64,000 bases of DNA from Pseudisothecium myosuroides (GCA_951799445.1 OX637288.1:11906501-11970500); one strand, 5' to 3'. Shown: positions 1-11,973, counted from the first letter of the stretch. Numbers and translations: made by a program. The notes: a model not told the origin generated them from the letters alone.

Positions 1-782
1 AAATTAGTTCTTGGGAGCAAAATTTATGTCATCCTAAGCCCAAAATGGAGCTTATTGGGCAACACAAAAATAATTTAATTTAATTTAGTTATTTATTTTC
101 CTCATAGTAAATATTTTTGTCTACACGGAAAGATTTGAAATCACTCTATTTAAACTAGTGAAGAGAAAGTTATGGACAATCTTGTTTTGTTGGCAATCAA
201 TATATTTCTTGAAAAAATAACTTGTAGCATTCATTTTTTAATTCAATTTTCACAATTTTTTAAAAAATAAAATTTTATAGGGTGAACTTCATTTGCTAGA
301 AGAATTTCACCTTTGAAATTAGCGTGTTTCAATTTCATCTTAGAGCTATAAATGATTTAAATTTTCCTCCAATCTCTTGTCCATTTCAATCTATTTAACA
401 ATATTTTGAAGAATAAAAATCAAGTTTTGTGTTTTTGAATTTTGGTGCCTAGACTTGTAACTCAATTCTTCAATATAAATTATATTTTTGGTCAATATCC
501 AAAGTCCAAAAAAATTTAAGATAAAAAGACTTGAAGTCATATAATTTAGTCACACAAGGTGCAAAAAAACCCATTTTTTTCACTTCAAACACAAATATCT
601 TTTAGTCTACATTGTCAAAGTTTTTGAAATTCCTTCTCCACATTTTTGTACTATTCTAACGTAAGATCCTATAACAAAATATGTAAAAAAAAATTACTAA
701 TTTTTTTTGCTCTTTGTACAATAAAAATGACAATTTTAAGTGTTTTTATGGAAAAAAAAGGTCTTGAGGGTTTAGGGATTAA
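1..782. mobile_element. TTAA-type non-autonomous DNA transposon, left part outside window
   Basis: AT-rich sequence alignable by eye with the inside of the copy at 9346-10891: the same string about a 'ttgggagcaaaa' start, 'aagcccaaaatggagct', and the later 'ttagcgtgttt' block. It ends in TTTAGGGA followed by TTAA at 779-782, the terminus shared by the family. The left terminus lies before base 1. No coding capacity is seen. Confidence 0.6.
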
Positions 783-832
783 TTACATGACAACAAATGC
801 ATTTTTTTTTTTCAAAATTTAATTTGAGATTA

Positions 833-1566
833 GGGCAATTGCAAGAAACACCTGTTTTATTTTGTGTCACACGTCGTGGGCTGATTTGTTTTTTGGCCAT
901 AACTGTAGTGTTTTAACTCCAAATGACTTGAGATTTCTAGGGAAGGTACTCATGACTATCATACAACTTCCTTGATTTTTTGGTAATTTTTAAAAATAGT
1001 CTATTATCCAAAAATAGGCCCAAAATTGATGTCACACATGCGATTTTGGAGGTTTTTAGTACTATTGAGTACCTTTTTTGAAAAGGTACATCAAGAAAAT
1101 TATATAGAGTTGTTCCTTATATAGAAATATAACTTTTCACCGAAGGATTTTCAAAAATAATTAATTCTATGTGATGTGGAAGTCTACAAAGTGAGCTTCC
1201 TTCTGCTTCCATTTTGAAACATATAAAATATTATTTTCATCGATTTTTTGTTGATTGAACATCTATATAAAGTTCTTAAGAATGGCCAGTTTAATTTTTT
1301 TGTATTTAATTATTTTTAATATTTTTAAGTAATTTTTGAATCAAAGGTCCTAATTTCTTGAGATTTGGCACTTTTCAAGTTCTCCTACTTAGAGAATTTT
1401 TCTATGAATTTCCTTCGGTGAAAACCTTCATTTTAGAGGTATATACATAAGCCATATTTTTAAATTTTTAAAAAAATTAGTTTTCTATTTAAATAGTACT
1501 CCTAAAAAATTCATGAGTACTGTAGTAAAATGCAACAAATAGGACAGGTGTTTCTTGCAATCACCC
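833..1566. mobile_element. GGGTGATTGCAAGAAA-TIR element with 4-bp TSD (copy S1)
   Basis: The left end begins GGGCAATTGCAAGAAACAC and the right end is the inverted match (TTTCTTGCAATCACCC). The flanks carry a direct ATTA at 829-832 and 1567-1570. The homologous duplicated region near 10970 lacks the element and has a single ATTA, so the insertion and its 4-bp duplication are visible within the window. It is 734 bp with no coding region. A 4-bp duplication with GGG ends recalls Sola elements; that assignment is inference. Confidence 0.8.
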
Positions 1567-1639
1567 ATTATTCATCTATTGTTTGCACTAACTTCTATTT
1601 ACAACATGCTTTTAAGTTTGGATTTGTATCTACAATCTA

Positions 1640-2105
1640 TTAACCTCTAATGTCCCATTGGCCCTACGGGGGCCAAAATGTGACTTTGGGTAGGCTTATA
1701 CGGTCTCAATATTCATCATAATCTTCTAAACTTTTTTGAGAAGCTAGAAAATTACATAAGCTTCTTGGGAATATAATTTTTTTTTATGGATGCCCGGAAG
1801 CAAAAATCATGGCACAAAAAGCCAAAAACGAAGGTCAGCGGGCAACCCAAAAAAAAGTAAAAAAAGTAAAAAAGAATTAATATTTTTTTTCCTAAAATAA
1901 TATATCTTTGTCTACATGTGAAACTTTGATTCATTCTATTTGGACTAGTGCTGAAAAAGTTATGGACAATCTTGTTTTGGGGGCAATCTAAGCATGTTCT
2001 TAGAAAAAAACTTTTTGTCCAACTTTGAATGTTAATATCTTCCAATCCATACAGTCAAATTTGATGAAATTTTTACCCCATAATCTCACACAAGTGAAGT
2101 ACAAG
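1640..2105. mobile_element. Fragment of TTAA-type element
   Basis: It begins with TTAA then CCTCTAATGTCCCATTGG, a variant of the family left end, followed by the family's interior ('ggatgcccggaagcaaaaatcatgg', 'aaagttatggacaatcttgtttt'). It is internally shortened relative to the copy at 11974-12916 and has no right terminus; it runs into an unrelated perfect hairpin. Confidence 0.55.
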
Positions 2106-2186
2106 ATCATCATTGTCTGTATCATCCAAATATTACTAATTTTCTGAATGTCAACGTAATTTTTGGATGATACAGACAATGATGAT
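2106..2186. repeat. Perfect 25-bp inverted repeat (hairpin)
   Basis: Bases 2106-2130 and 2162-2186 are exact reverse complements (each arm contains CATTGTCTGTATCATCC), separated by a 31-base loop. Transcription through it would give a precursor-like hairpin. No gene context is visible, so it may be a recent fold-back rearrangement. Confidence 0.8.
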
Positions 2187-2189
2187 GGA

Positions 2190-2803
2190 ATTTTTTGGAA
2201 TTTTTTGGATGAATTATATGAATCATTAACTCTAGTCTTTGAACACAAAAGTTGAATTTAAAAATGCATTATACAATTGTAAAATATAAATTGTACACAT
2301 TGCCCAATTCAACAAATATTTCATATACAAGGGCATTTAGATATAAAAGTGGTCTATTTTGAACCCTATACTCTCTTTACCATGGCGAATGCAATCCCAT
2401 GCTCTCAAGTCCACAAAAAAAACTCAAATTTTGTGAGAACCAACATCATTTACATGTTTGTTAAATTGTTAATATTTTTAATTTGATAAATGTGAATTTC
2501 CTTCAATTTTTGTACACAACAATCAAAAATGATGTATACCAACATGCTAAGGTACAAAAAGTATTTTGGGAGTTTTAAGAAAAAATTGACAAAAGATAAG
2601 GTAAAGCCAAACTATGTTGAAAAAAACTAAGTTTTTGACATAGCAAACTTTAGAATTAATTTTCTTTCAAATCACAACTAATTTTTTCTTCAAACTTCCA
2701 TGGTAATGTGTTGTATGTTGTGCTCTACAACTTTCATGTGTACACTTTTGGGTTTTATCCATTGATGCTTATGGTATGGTTGTTTGAATGAAAACGTTTC
2801 ACA
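2190..2803. repeat. Dispersed repeat shared with 9730-10312
   Basis: The block from about 2190 to 2803 matches 9730-10312 by eye over its whole length, for example the shared 'caattcaacaaatatttca', 'ctatactctct' and 'ttgatgcttatggtatggtt'-like stretches. In the second location it sits inside a TTAA-type element. No gene is seen. Confidence 0.6.
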
Positions 2804-2824
2804 AAAGTACTCGGTTTCGTCAAT

Positions 2825-5812
2825 CACTGTAGTTGGTCTCTATTTTTTGAAATATTTTTTTCCAACCCAGAGCACCAAGTATGGTACTAGTTTAGGAAAT
2901 CTCAATTTATTTGTTGTGAGAATGACTTAGGATTTAAACCTTAAATGACATTCACTTGCCTTAAGGGCAATCCAAAGGGGAATCAAAAATCTCCTTGAAG
3001 CAAGGGATGGGTCTTGTTGCTTGCCCAAAGTTCATGCGATCAAGGCATGCAAAAGTAAATAGTGAATAGTGCTTTGACTTTATAGCCAAAATGCGATACT
3101 CAGCAAGCCATATTCACTATTGAAATGGGTCCAATAGGTTGAAACATTCCAAAGAAGATACAAAAAATGATTCTCTCAATACCAAGCCTGTGGAGCTTAG
3201 GCTGACGTGTTTAAGGGTTAGGATTGTTACTCTAAACCCTTAGACTTCACAATCGTCTCATTGTTCTACAGAATAGGGTTGGTCGCATTTTGTGAGGATC
3301 AAAATAACGCAGTGGTCGGTGAATAAAACAGAGGAGTCTGCTCAAACTCCAAAGGGCTCACTACCCAGGTTGCATTAATGAATCAAGTCAATTGGGTTTT
3401 GAGAATTTGTAGATATTTGTTTGTACTCTTCTTCTACACATGGAACAATAGAATTGGAGGGCAGAGTTTCAAGATCATGGATTGAAGAGCGTAACCGAGA
3501 TTTAGACAGAAAGGTGATTGAATTGGATTGATGTAAATGCAGAATGCATAAGTTGAAGAGGACGCAATAACAACTGCCTCAAAGCCTAGTGTGGTACCGA
3601 AACATAACGATAACTCTAATTTCTATAAATCATGCGCTTTGATTCACTGAAAGTGGATGGTTTTACAGAATCAAAAATGTTTTGTGGAGAAAACTGAAAA
3701 ATCTAGCGTTGGATGATACTAGCATTTCAATTCTCAGTTCTTCTGAATACATGAAAATTTGAACTCATTGATTGTAATTGATGTAATTGAGCATGCATGC
3801 TAGAAGGAAACCCATGCTCTCACTCGCCCACACAACTAACTTTTTTTCGAGTTTTTTTTAAGTATATTCAACATCGATGCAATTTCAAGTATTTTGCAAA
3901 AACAATTTGTCTTGACATTGAAGAGGACGAAGACTAACAGGTCTACATCAATGCGAGCTTGCAGCCAACGATTAACCATGGTCATTGGACCCATCTGCCT
4001 AGAACTAAAAAGATTTGTTCAGAAGCAAGTGAAAGTGCAAAACTTCAGAAAGTCATTCCACAGTGAATGAACTACACTGACTGCGATGTACAGCCCTAAC
4101 TTGATATTTTATATAATGAATTCTTGAACTGGATATAAGTATAAGGAAGTTTTGAACATGAAACTTTGATCGCCCAAAATGAGTTTTACAGTTGAGAACG
4201 TACTGCTACAAATTAATAGTCGAGGTTAGATTGTAAACTAGCTGGGGAATCCATAATTTCTTTCGCTGCTACAAAGCACAGACTACCGATCCATGACTGA
4301 GTCAAAATGTCGAAGGATAAGTTTGAACTACAAACTTTGATCGCCCAAAAAAATGTGTTGCGTAGTTAAGGACGTCATTTATTCCTTGAAAATCGAGGCT
4401 GGACAGCAATCTAGCTGCCGAATCCATACAAAGTTCGGTTCTGTCGCTTCAGAGCATACAACACATCCATGGCGGTCACATAGTCGCGCTTCGCGTGCTC
4501 CGAGTAAGTCACCGCATCTCGAATCACTTTCACCAGAAAGTCCTTCAACGCAACACAAGTCTCCCCATAAATCAGCCCACTCATCCGCTTCACTCCGCCC
4601 CTCCTGGCCAGACGCCTGATCGCCGGCTTCGTAATGCCCTCCAGAAGGGGCTTCTTACGACCCACAGCTGCAGGTTTTTCTTTTCTCACGATAGCCATGA
4701 CTCACAGATAGTGCGATAAAGCAGAAGAAGAAGTGAATTCACAAGGTTAGAAAAATACAAACAAGTGCACAAGCTCAACAAGATGCTGAAATGGAGACTG
4801 AAGACTAGAGAAAATATGGTGCAGAATGGAGAATGTGATTGGAAGCAGAGGATTACACAGATAGATGCAGAAAGGAGAGTGAAGAACGAAGAATGGAGGA
4901 TGTGGGAAACGGGTAAATGGTTTTATAGACCGCCCAGAGTGGTTTCGCCGCGAAATTGAGATTACCGATCACGTCGATCTCGGCTGGTGGTAAAACTTTC
5001 GAAACCTGAATAGACACTCCTCACGAGACAAGAGACTGCCGGCAAGTTCCGAAAGACGTAATTCTGTAACCCTGCATGTTGACAACTGCAGGGTATGGTT
5101 CTCCTCACACGCACATAGAATTGAAAAACTTTGCGTAACTGATATTGAGAAAGAGATCAACAAAAATTGCGGTAACGAAATGCAGCGTGAGGAATGCAAC
5201 AACCACAATCCCCACCGTGAACCACATGAACCTTTTGACATTCAAACATTCGTGATTAGCATGCATTCATTGACGCTAGAATCACATCAATCGCAGTCTA
5301 GAATCACATCAATCACGTATATCAAAATGCAGAAATATAGGGCATCAACAGATCATGAGAATGCTACGCTGGTTGCGTTTCTTGTATTCGTTGCCTCCTT
5401 GGAGGTCTTGGCACAACAGTCCCGAGCTGGCCACACGCCATTTCCTCATCGTCTCTCCTACTATTACAAATATGCACCACGAAGCCAGCATCCGCAACTC
5501 TATCCCTAAATTTCAAAACCTCGTCCAGAGGTGTCGATTCGAATGGCGAGCCTGGATGCGAATTGAACGTGATGAGGTTTATCTTACACGGGGTGTCTTT
5601 CACGAGCTCCACCAGCCTCCTTGCGTCGTCCTCGGAGTCGTTCACATCTTTCAACATGACATACTCGAAGAAGACCACTTCCCCTGGCCGGTAAGTGATG
5701 ATCTCCTCCTTCACTCACTCCAGCAATGTCTGTATGTCGGTACTTTCTATTCATCGGCATGATTCTGTCTCTCGTTTCGTCCGTGGTGGCATTCAAGCTG
5801 TGTGGATTGAAT
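2825..5812. repeat. Segmental duplication, copy A
   Basis: About 3.0 kb that aligns collinearly with 13335-16328. It includes a dispersed-repeat fragment starting near 2935 ('cattcacttgcc'), an H4 variant gene, and the 3' part of an RlmN-like gene. Similarity stops abruptly inside the RlmN fragment near 5812, after the shared 'ggcattcaagct'. This marks the duplication breakpoint or a later insertion. Copy A looks derivative because only copy B carries the complete RlmN gene. Confidence 0.85.
4411..4698 (-). CDS. Divergent histone H4 variant with replaced N-terminal tail (copy A)
   Basis: A 95-residue intronless gene with the complete H4 histone fold: [18 protein letters not shown], then [25 protein letters not shown] and a C-terminal LYGFG. 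Canonical H4 is 102-103 residues. The usual tail ([20 protein letters not shown]) is missing and replaced by a shorter one reading [19 protein letters not shown], so the lysines normally acetylated at 5, 8, 12 and 16, and K20, have no obvious counterparts. Core changes include E to G in LIYEET and several around LKDFLVKV. Relative to copy B it has Cys in ETCVA and a final Ser. The start is the first ATG, with G at +4. It would replace H4 in nucleosomes; tissue and function are unknown. Confidence 0.85.
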   Translation of the reverse strand: MAIVRKEKPAAVGRKKPLLEGITKPAIRRLARRGGVKRMSGLIYGETCVALKDFLVKVIRDAVTYSEHAKRDYVTAMDVLYALKRQNRTLYGFGS

Positions 5813-5870
5813 ATTGTCAACTCACTGTAGAAAGTGGACAGAGGTACAGCACATTTTGAAATTTTGAAAG
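5364..5870 (-). pseudogene. Truncated, frameshifted 3' fragment of RlmN-like methyltransferase gene
   Basis: This is the C-terminal third of the intact gene at 15891-17189, carried by duplication copy A. The block SLNATTDETRDRIMP is in one frame, then the reading shifts to another frame that continues from KEEIITYRPGE to IQETQPA. Near 5812-5870 the sequence equivalent to KCALAVSLNA is disrupted by extra bases. The region coding the CxxxCxxC cluster motif is absent altogether, and the conserved RGDDEKMACGQLG is altered (RRDDEEMACGQLG). It cannot give an active enzyme. Confidence 0.88.
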
Positions 5871-6687
5871 TGAGTTCAACACATTGCAACATACAGCACA
5901 TTTTGAATTTTTAGTTTTTTGAATTTTTGAATTTTTTGCATGACTGATGGAAGTGATGGGGAATGCAGGTCGGTCTTGAGCCATTAACCCTCGAACGCTG
6001 GGTTGGTCACCATGAAAATCATCCTTTGGGTATTGTGTGAATCATTTGCTTGGAAAAAAACACCCAAGAGTACTCATTGGAGGAGTCAAACTACTTTACA
6101 ATGGGGTACAATTCATTTACGAATTTTTGCATCCTGCTGAGATTAGGTCAACTTTGGAAGGCCCATGCATGCTCAAAATTGAACGGAATTTCAAATTTCG
6201 AATTGCATTGGAATCACACTGAAGTCTATTTTATCATCGTTACAAACACACATATGTAATTGAAACTCATACAAAGAGTTTGATGTTTTCTATACACAAT
6301 GTACTATCTAGTGTTGCCAACATTTGTGAAAATTACAACTTGTATTCAATGGTATTATAAGAAATGAACCTTCACAATTGCTTTAGAGATACTTGATCTC
6401 AAAATACTTGAATTGCTTGTATGATTTCTTGCTTGTTCTTCACTCCATTGCAACAAATTTTTGACTATCTCCCAATGGTTTTCTATGAAACGGTAGATAG
6501 TTCCAAATTGTTGTATGATTTGAAATTATTCATTTTTCACTTATTATGAAGTTGAAATTGTGCACTTCATTACAATTCCAACGCAATTTGCGGTTTCAAA
6601 ATTGGTTCATTTTTGAGTACGCTAGAGCTTTCTAAAATTGTTGATCTTTTTAATGAAGCCTGATTGAAAATTCATAAATGAATTGTA
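5871..6687. other. AT-rich spacer without recognisable gene
   Basis: From about 5983 (TTAACCCTCGAACGCTGG) the sequence resembles the repeated unit at 34725-35150 ('aaaatcatccttt', 'actcattgga'), so it probably holds an old repeat fragment. Nothing coding is supported. Confidence 0.4.
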
Positions 6688-7408
6688 GGGTGATTGCAAG
6701 AAACACCTGTCAATTTTGTTGCGTTTGGCTGATTTTTTCGGGAGTACTTTAAAATTAGAAAACTAATTTTTAAAAATTTCAAAAAATATGACTAATGTAT
6801 ATATCTTTAAGACGAAGGTTCCCAGGGAAGGAATTTTATAGGAAAATTCTCTAAGTAGGAGAACTTAAAAAGTGCTAAGTCACAAGAAAATACATACCTT
6901 CATGTTTTAATTAGGGAAAAATAGTAAAAATAAGTAAATACACAAAATCAAAACTGGCCATTTGCAACAGCTCTATGGAGATGGTCATTCACCAAAAAAA
7001 CCACCAAAATAATGTTTTATGTGTTTCGAAATGCAAGCAAAAAGAAGCTCACTTTGTAGACGTCCACACTACACAAAATTAACTTTTTTTTAAGTCCCTC
7101 TCCTGGAGAACTAGAAGTCTACTAGAAGACCATCTATTCCAAATTTCAGCTCCAAATTCGTTTTTTTGGGTCCAAAATAGTACTAAAAACCCCAAATTGG
7201 CAAATGTGACATGAAATCGGGGGCTGTTTTTATATAGTAAAACATTTTTGAAAATTGCACAAAAATTATGCAAGATGTATAATGGTCATGAGCACCTTTC
7301 CTATAAATCTTAAGTCATTTGGATCTAGAATGCAAAAGTTATGCCCAAAAAACAAATCAAAATGCACCTTGTGACACAAAATAGTACAAGTGTTTCTTGC
7401 AATCACCC
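6688..7408. mobile_element. GGGTGATTGCAAGAAA-TIR element with 4-bp TSD (copy S2)
   Basis: Termini GGGTGATTGCAAGAAACACC and its inverse frame 721 bp. A direct TGTA lies at 6684-6687 and 7409-7412. The inside shares 'ctaagtaggagaac' and 'gggagtactttaaaattag'-like strings with the other copies. No transposase is seen. Confidence 0.82.
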
Positions 7409-7863
7409 TGTACTCCACTGTACAAGATCTCCCCTTTCCGTACAAAATTCCAAGGATGAACATCCGCACTTTTGTCTTCCATAGAAAGATTCTCTGTCAT
7501 CCAATGGACACTATGTTAGGCTATTGCGTCATTACAAGGTTAAATTAGCATTTCAAAACATTAATCTTGTATAGATGCGCAAGTGAAAAAAATGCCCGAT
7601 GTTAGAGTTTTTGTTCTATTGAGAGATACACAAATTCACCTATTCAATGAAGTATCTGTTGGTTGATGACTATGGCGGTGATGACGAATGGTTGCATTGG
7701 GGTGAACCTGAGAAGGATGCTCCATACACTAAGTGTCCGATGGATGATAATGAATTGGTCCTTCTATATAGGATAGAAGAGCAAATCTTCATCTTTAGAA
7801 TTTTGTGTAAAAAAGGAGGTGTTGTACTATAGTTTGACCTCTAATGAATGCTCTCAATTTTTT
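7409..7863. other. Spacer without recognisable gene
   Basis: Short open frames only (for example a 61-codon one at 7647-7832) with no family resemblance or duplication support. I see nothing in it. Confidence 0.4.
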
Positions 7864-8804
7864 TTAACCCCTAAATGACCAACATGCCTTTTTTGGCAAC
7901 ATAAAAATTTTGGGCAGGTACGTGTGACTGGAGATTTCTATATTTTGGGCTGAAATTTTTATAGAAGGTGAGGACGAGGAATATCTTTCATATGCACGAA
8001 ATTTCATGACATTTGGAAATACGAGTCAAAAATTATGGCCGAATATATTGTTTGTTGGTCAACTCGGGCAGTTCGGGCAGTTCGGGCAGATCAGCCAAAA
8101 TCACTTTTTTCAAAAATGAAAATTTGAAATTGGTTTATTAGATTTATATATATGTGGAAAGCTTTGAAGCATTCCATTTTGATTAATGAATCAAACGTTA
8201 TAAGGATTTTTAGTTTGCAGGCAGTTATGGATTGTCTATTCTAAAATAAACTTTGAAGTTGTTTACTTCACTCAATTTTCAATATTTAAAAAAAAAAAAA
8301 AATTGTAGGATGTAGATTGTTTATTACAACATTGCAACCATTGGGATTGGCATTTTTCAATTCCATAATTAACTTCTTAACAATTTAGTGTTTTGAACCA
8401 TTCTCTACTTCTTTCTACTTACTATTTTTTTCCTATATATTATACAATTCCAAATAATCTGAAAATTTTCAAGCATGTAGCCAACTTGCCCTGAAGAATG
8501 AATCCAAAGAAGCACAACAATTTTGGAATTTTATTCATAATAATTTGACCTTGTGAAGTGCAGCTGCCCGATTTTTCGCAGGGCCAAAAAAAGGACTTTT
8601 GCCACTTCAAATGCTAATATCTTCCAATCTACACGATGGAAATTTCTGGAATTTTTTCCACATACTCTCAAACCAGAGTGCTACAAGATCCAACAGTCAC
8701 ATGTGTCCAAAAATGATATTTTTCAAAAATTTGGTACTTGTACTAGAAATGGCAGTTTTGGAGCATTTTTGGTGAGAACATAGTCAAGGAACTTTAGGGG
8801 TTAA
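7864..8804. mobile_element. TTAA-type non-autonomous DNA transposon (copy E3)
   Basis: Left end TTAA-CCCCTAAATG, right end CTTTAGGGG-TTAA; TTAA occurs at 7864-7867 and 8801-8804. It is 941 bp. The interior closely parallels the parts of 31324-33698 that flank the nested insertion there. TTAA duplication with C-rich start and G-rich end fits piggyBac or Kolobok-like elements. No transposase. Confidence 0.8.
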
Positions 8805-9345
8805 GCAAATGATTCACACAATATCAAAAAGATTGATTTTTAGCCCATCCTTTTGGAGTTAAGATAAGAGCATTTTATAGTTACTCAGACAATATGTCAA
8901 AGTATCCCCTACTTTTGGATTAAAAATGGAATTAGAAGGGATTTATAATCATTGGTAAGTAGTAGAAGAATGACATTGGTGGCCATTGGGGTAATAAATG
9001 GGTCCATTTGCAATATTGAAGCCGTGGAAGCTTTGTAAGATGTTTTGATTGTAGCAATCAATTTTGCAATAAGTGGATTTTGAATTTGCCTCAGTTACAC
9101 TTATAGCTTTGTACAAACTTCACCTCTCAAAATTTAAAATTAATTCATTGTACCTTCAAAATTAAGCATTTTTCAATGAGAGAAAAATTCTTCATTGTTT
9201 TTTTTTTGCATTTCTATGGTGACAATAGCTTATTCAAAGAATGTGGTGTGTTTTTACGTCAACAATATTGTAAGTTGAGGCCAGCATTCATTTGTTACTT
9301 TGTTCCTGAAATAAAAAATTTATATCATCTTTCAAGAAGATTCGA
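8805..9345. other. AT-rich spacer
   Basis: No gene, terminal repeat or tandem structure that I can support. Confidence 0.4.
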
Positions 9346-10891
9346 TTAACCTCTAAAGTCTCATTGTGCCTATAGAGGACAAAATAAATTTTGGATAAGG
9401 TTCGGCAATCTCAATTTTCTTGTGATTTTTTGAATTTTTTTTGGAAGATTAAAAAATATAATATTTTAAGGGAATATAATTTTTATTTGACTTAGTGCTT
9501 GGGAGCAAAAGATATGCCACCTTAAGCCCAAAATGGAGCTCATTGGGCAACACAAAAAAACCCCACAAAATGTCAAAATAAAATTTTGAAACTTTCGTTC
9601 CTCATAGTGAATATTTTTGTCTACACAGTCAAATAGTTGAAAATTGCCAAAAATTACACTGACCTTCATAAAATTGGTACGTTTTTGATGATATTGACAA
9701 TGATAATTTATTATTTTTGGATTTTTTGAATCAATTATGTTCATCTTGAAATTTAATTTTTGGACAAAAGGATTGAAAATAAAAACACATTATATGGATA
9801 TAAAATATAAATTGAACGCATTGCTCAATTCAACAAATATTTCAATGCAAGGGCTTAATACAACAATGGTCCATGTTACAACCTATACTCTCTCTACAAT
9901 GGCTAATGCAACCCCCATGCTCTCAATTGCAAAACAAAATTCAAATATTGTGAGAACCAACATCATTTGCATGTTTGTCAAACTATTGATATTTTAGATT
10001 CTATAAATGTCAATTTCATTCAATTTTTGTGTACAAAGATTTGAAATGATGTTTACCAACATGCCAAGGCACAAAAAAATTGGGGAGTCCTAAGAAAAAA
10101 TTGACAAAAGATAAAGTAATTGCAAATCATGTTGAACAAAAGTGAGTTTTAGACATGGCTAACTTTGAAATTAATTTTTTTTCAAATCACAACTAAGTTT
10201 TTCTTCAAACTTTTATGATATTGTGTAGTATGTTGCACATTACAACTTTTGTATCATGAACTTTTGAACTTTTTCCATTGATGCTTTTGGTATGGTTGTT
10301 TGAATGAAAACATTTCAAATTTGTATTTAATTTGATTTGTAACTGTATAGGATTCATTTTTTAAATCAATTTTCATAATTTCTTTAAAAATAAAGTTCCA
10401 TAGGATTTATTTCACTTTCTAGAATAATCTCACCTTTGGAATTAGCGTGTTTTAATTTCACCTCCGAGCTATTAATAATTTAAATTTTCCTTCAATGTCC
10501 TATCTACTTCTATTTAACAATTTTTTAAAGAATAAAAATCAAATTTTGTATTTTTGAATTTTGTTCTTAGACTTCTAAGTCAATTTGTCAATGTAATTTA
10601 CTTTAGTTCAATATCAATAGTCCAAAAATTTTAAGATAAAAAGATTCAAAGTCAAAAAATCTAATCACACATAGTGCAAAAAATCCATTTTTTTCACTTC
10701 AAACGCCAATATCTTGCAATTCACAGTGTCAAAGTTTTTTATATTCCTTCCACACATTTTTGTACTAGTCTCATGTAAGATCTTGTAGTTAAGTATGCAA
10801 AAAAAAAAATTAGATTTTTTTTGCACTTTAAGTAGAAATGATAGTTTTAAGTGTTTTTGATGAAAAAAAGGTCTTAAGGTTTAGGGATTAA
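9346..10891. mobile_element. TTAA-type element with internal replacement (copy E4)
   Basis: Left TTAA-CCTCTAAAG at 9346 and right TTTAGGGA-TTAA ending at 10891. About 9620-10330 is not family sequence but matches 2130-2810, so the element carries an inserted or exchanged block of about 0.7 kb. Sequence right of the element (10892-11040) also matches the flank of copy E1, so element and flank were duplicated together. Confidence 0.7.
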
Positions 10892-11040
10892 TTACATGAT
10901 GGCACATGTATGCAGGTTTTATTTTTTATTTTTTATTTTAATTGAAATCAATTTGAAATTACTCATCTATTGTTTACACTAACTTCTATTTACAACGTGT
11001 TTTTGAGTTTGGAAATAAAATCTACAATATGCAAATTAAT
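10892..11040. repeat. Duplicated flank with unoccupied target site
   Basis: It aligns with 783-832 joined to 1571-1640. At about 10970 the sequence reads 'gaaattactcatctattg', whereas the occupied copy reads 'gagatta', the S1 element, then 'attattcatctattg'. This is the empty site for S1. Confidence 0.75.
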
Positions 11041-11095
11041 GTAGGCACTGTTAATTAAGAAGTCAATATTACTACAACAAAATGTAAATATATTA

Positions 11096-11802
11096 ACCCT
11101 TGAAGGACCATGAGTGCAAATGATATTTGTAGACAAATGATATTTGTAGACAAAAAGAATGTTTTGCTTAACCCATTTGTATGGTTCAGATTATGAAGAT
11201 TTTGCTTTGCAAATATTCTATAATTCATAAGGTATCAAGAAGTCTAGCCTGAAAAAGCAACTTTTTCAGTTCAAAATATGACCCTTCAAAAACGACTTGA
11301 ATCAAAAAATAAAATAAAAATCTTCAAAAATCACTATAGTTAGAACTTAGCATTTTGAACTTATAGAAAAAAATTCTTATAAAAGTCATAAATGTTCAAT
11401 CTACAATTGATTTTAGAAGGAATTTCCAATTTTTGGTTTCAAATTTTATTGTAAATTATTTGTTTAGTGTGTAATTGTTGATTTAACCGTATGAACGTGA
11501 TCTATAAATCATATTTTACAACTACTGTTTGAAAGTCATCATTAAAATATTGTTCTAAGTTGCATTTTATAATAGATGTTCACAATTTTGGGAATTTAGA
11601 CACCTCCAGGCTGGTCTTTTAAGGATTAAGCAAAACATTCTTCAATTTTTTACAGAAGAAGAAGTTTCTTAAGAGAAATATTCTTAAGTATTTTACAATC
11701 CCCCAAACTAACACTTCTTCCACGATTAAAGATTCCTATACACTCTTTTTGTCTACAAATATCATTTTCTAATATCTGCCATGGGTCTTTTGAAGTTAGG
11801 AC
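11096..11802. mobile_element. Element with long imperfect terminal inverted repeats
   Basis: The left arm (about 11096-11185: TTAACCCTTGAAGGACCATG, then ATGATATTTGTAGACAAAAAG) is matched in inverse at about 11745-11802 (TTTTTGTCTACAAATATCAT, then ATGGGTCTTTTGAAGTTAGG). The left arm holds a tandem repeat of GATATTTGTAGACAAAT. About 700 bp with no coding region. The ends recall the TTAA family but no clean duplication is visible on the right. Confidence 0.5.
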
Positions 11803-11973
11803 TTTTAATTTTTTGTTTCAAATGTTTTTATTTTTGGTTAAAAAGTTATAACTCAAGTTAACAAAATAATCCTATTGGTTATAGAATAATTAGCTAAAGC
11901 AACATTTCATTTGCCAAATCAATGTATGAAGTCACCCAACTAACACATTCCCTTCAACTAAAGTCAAACTTCT

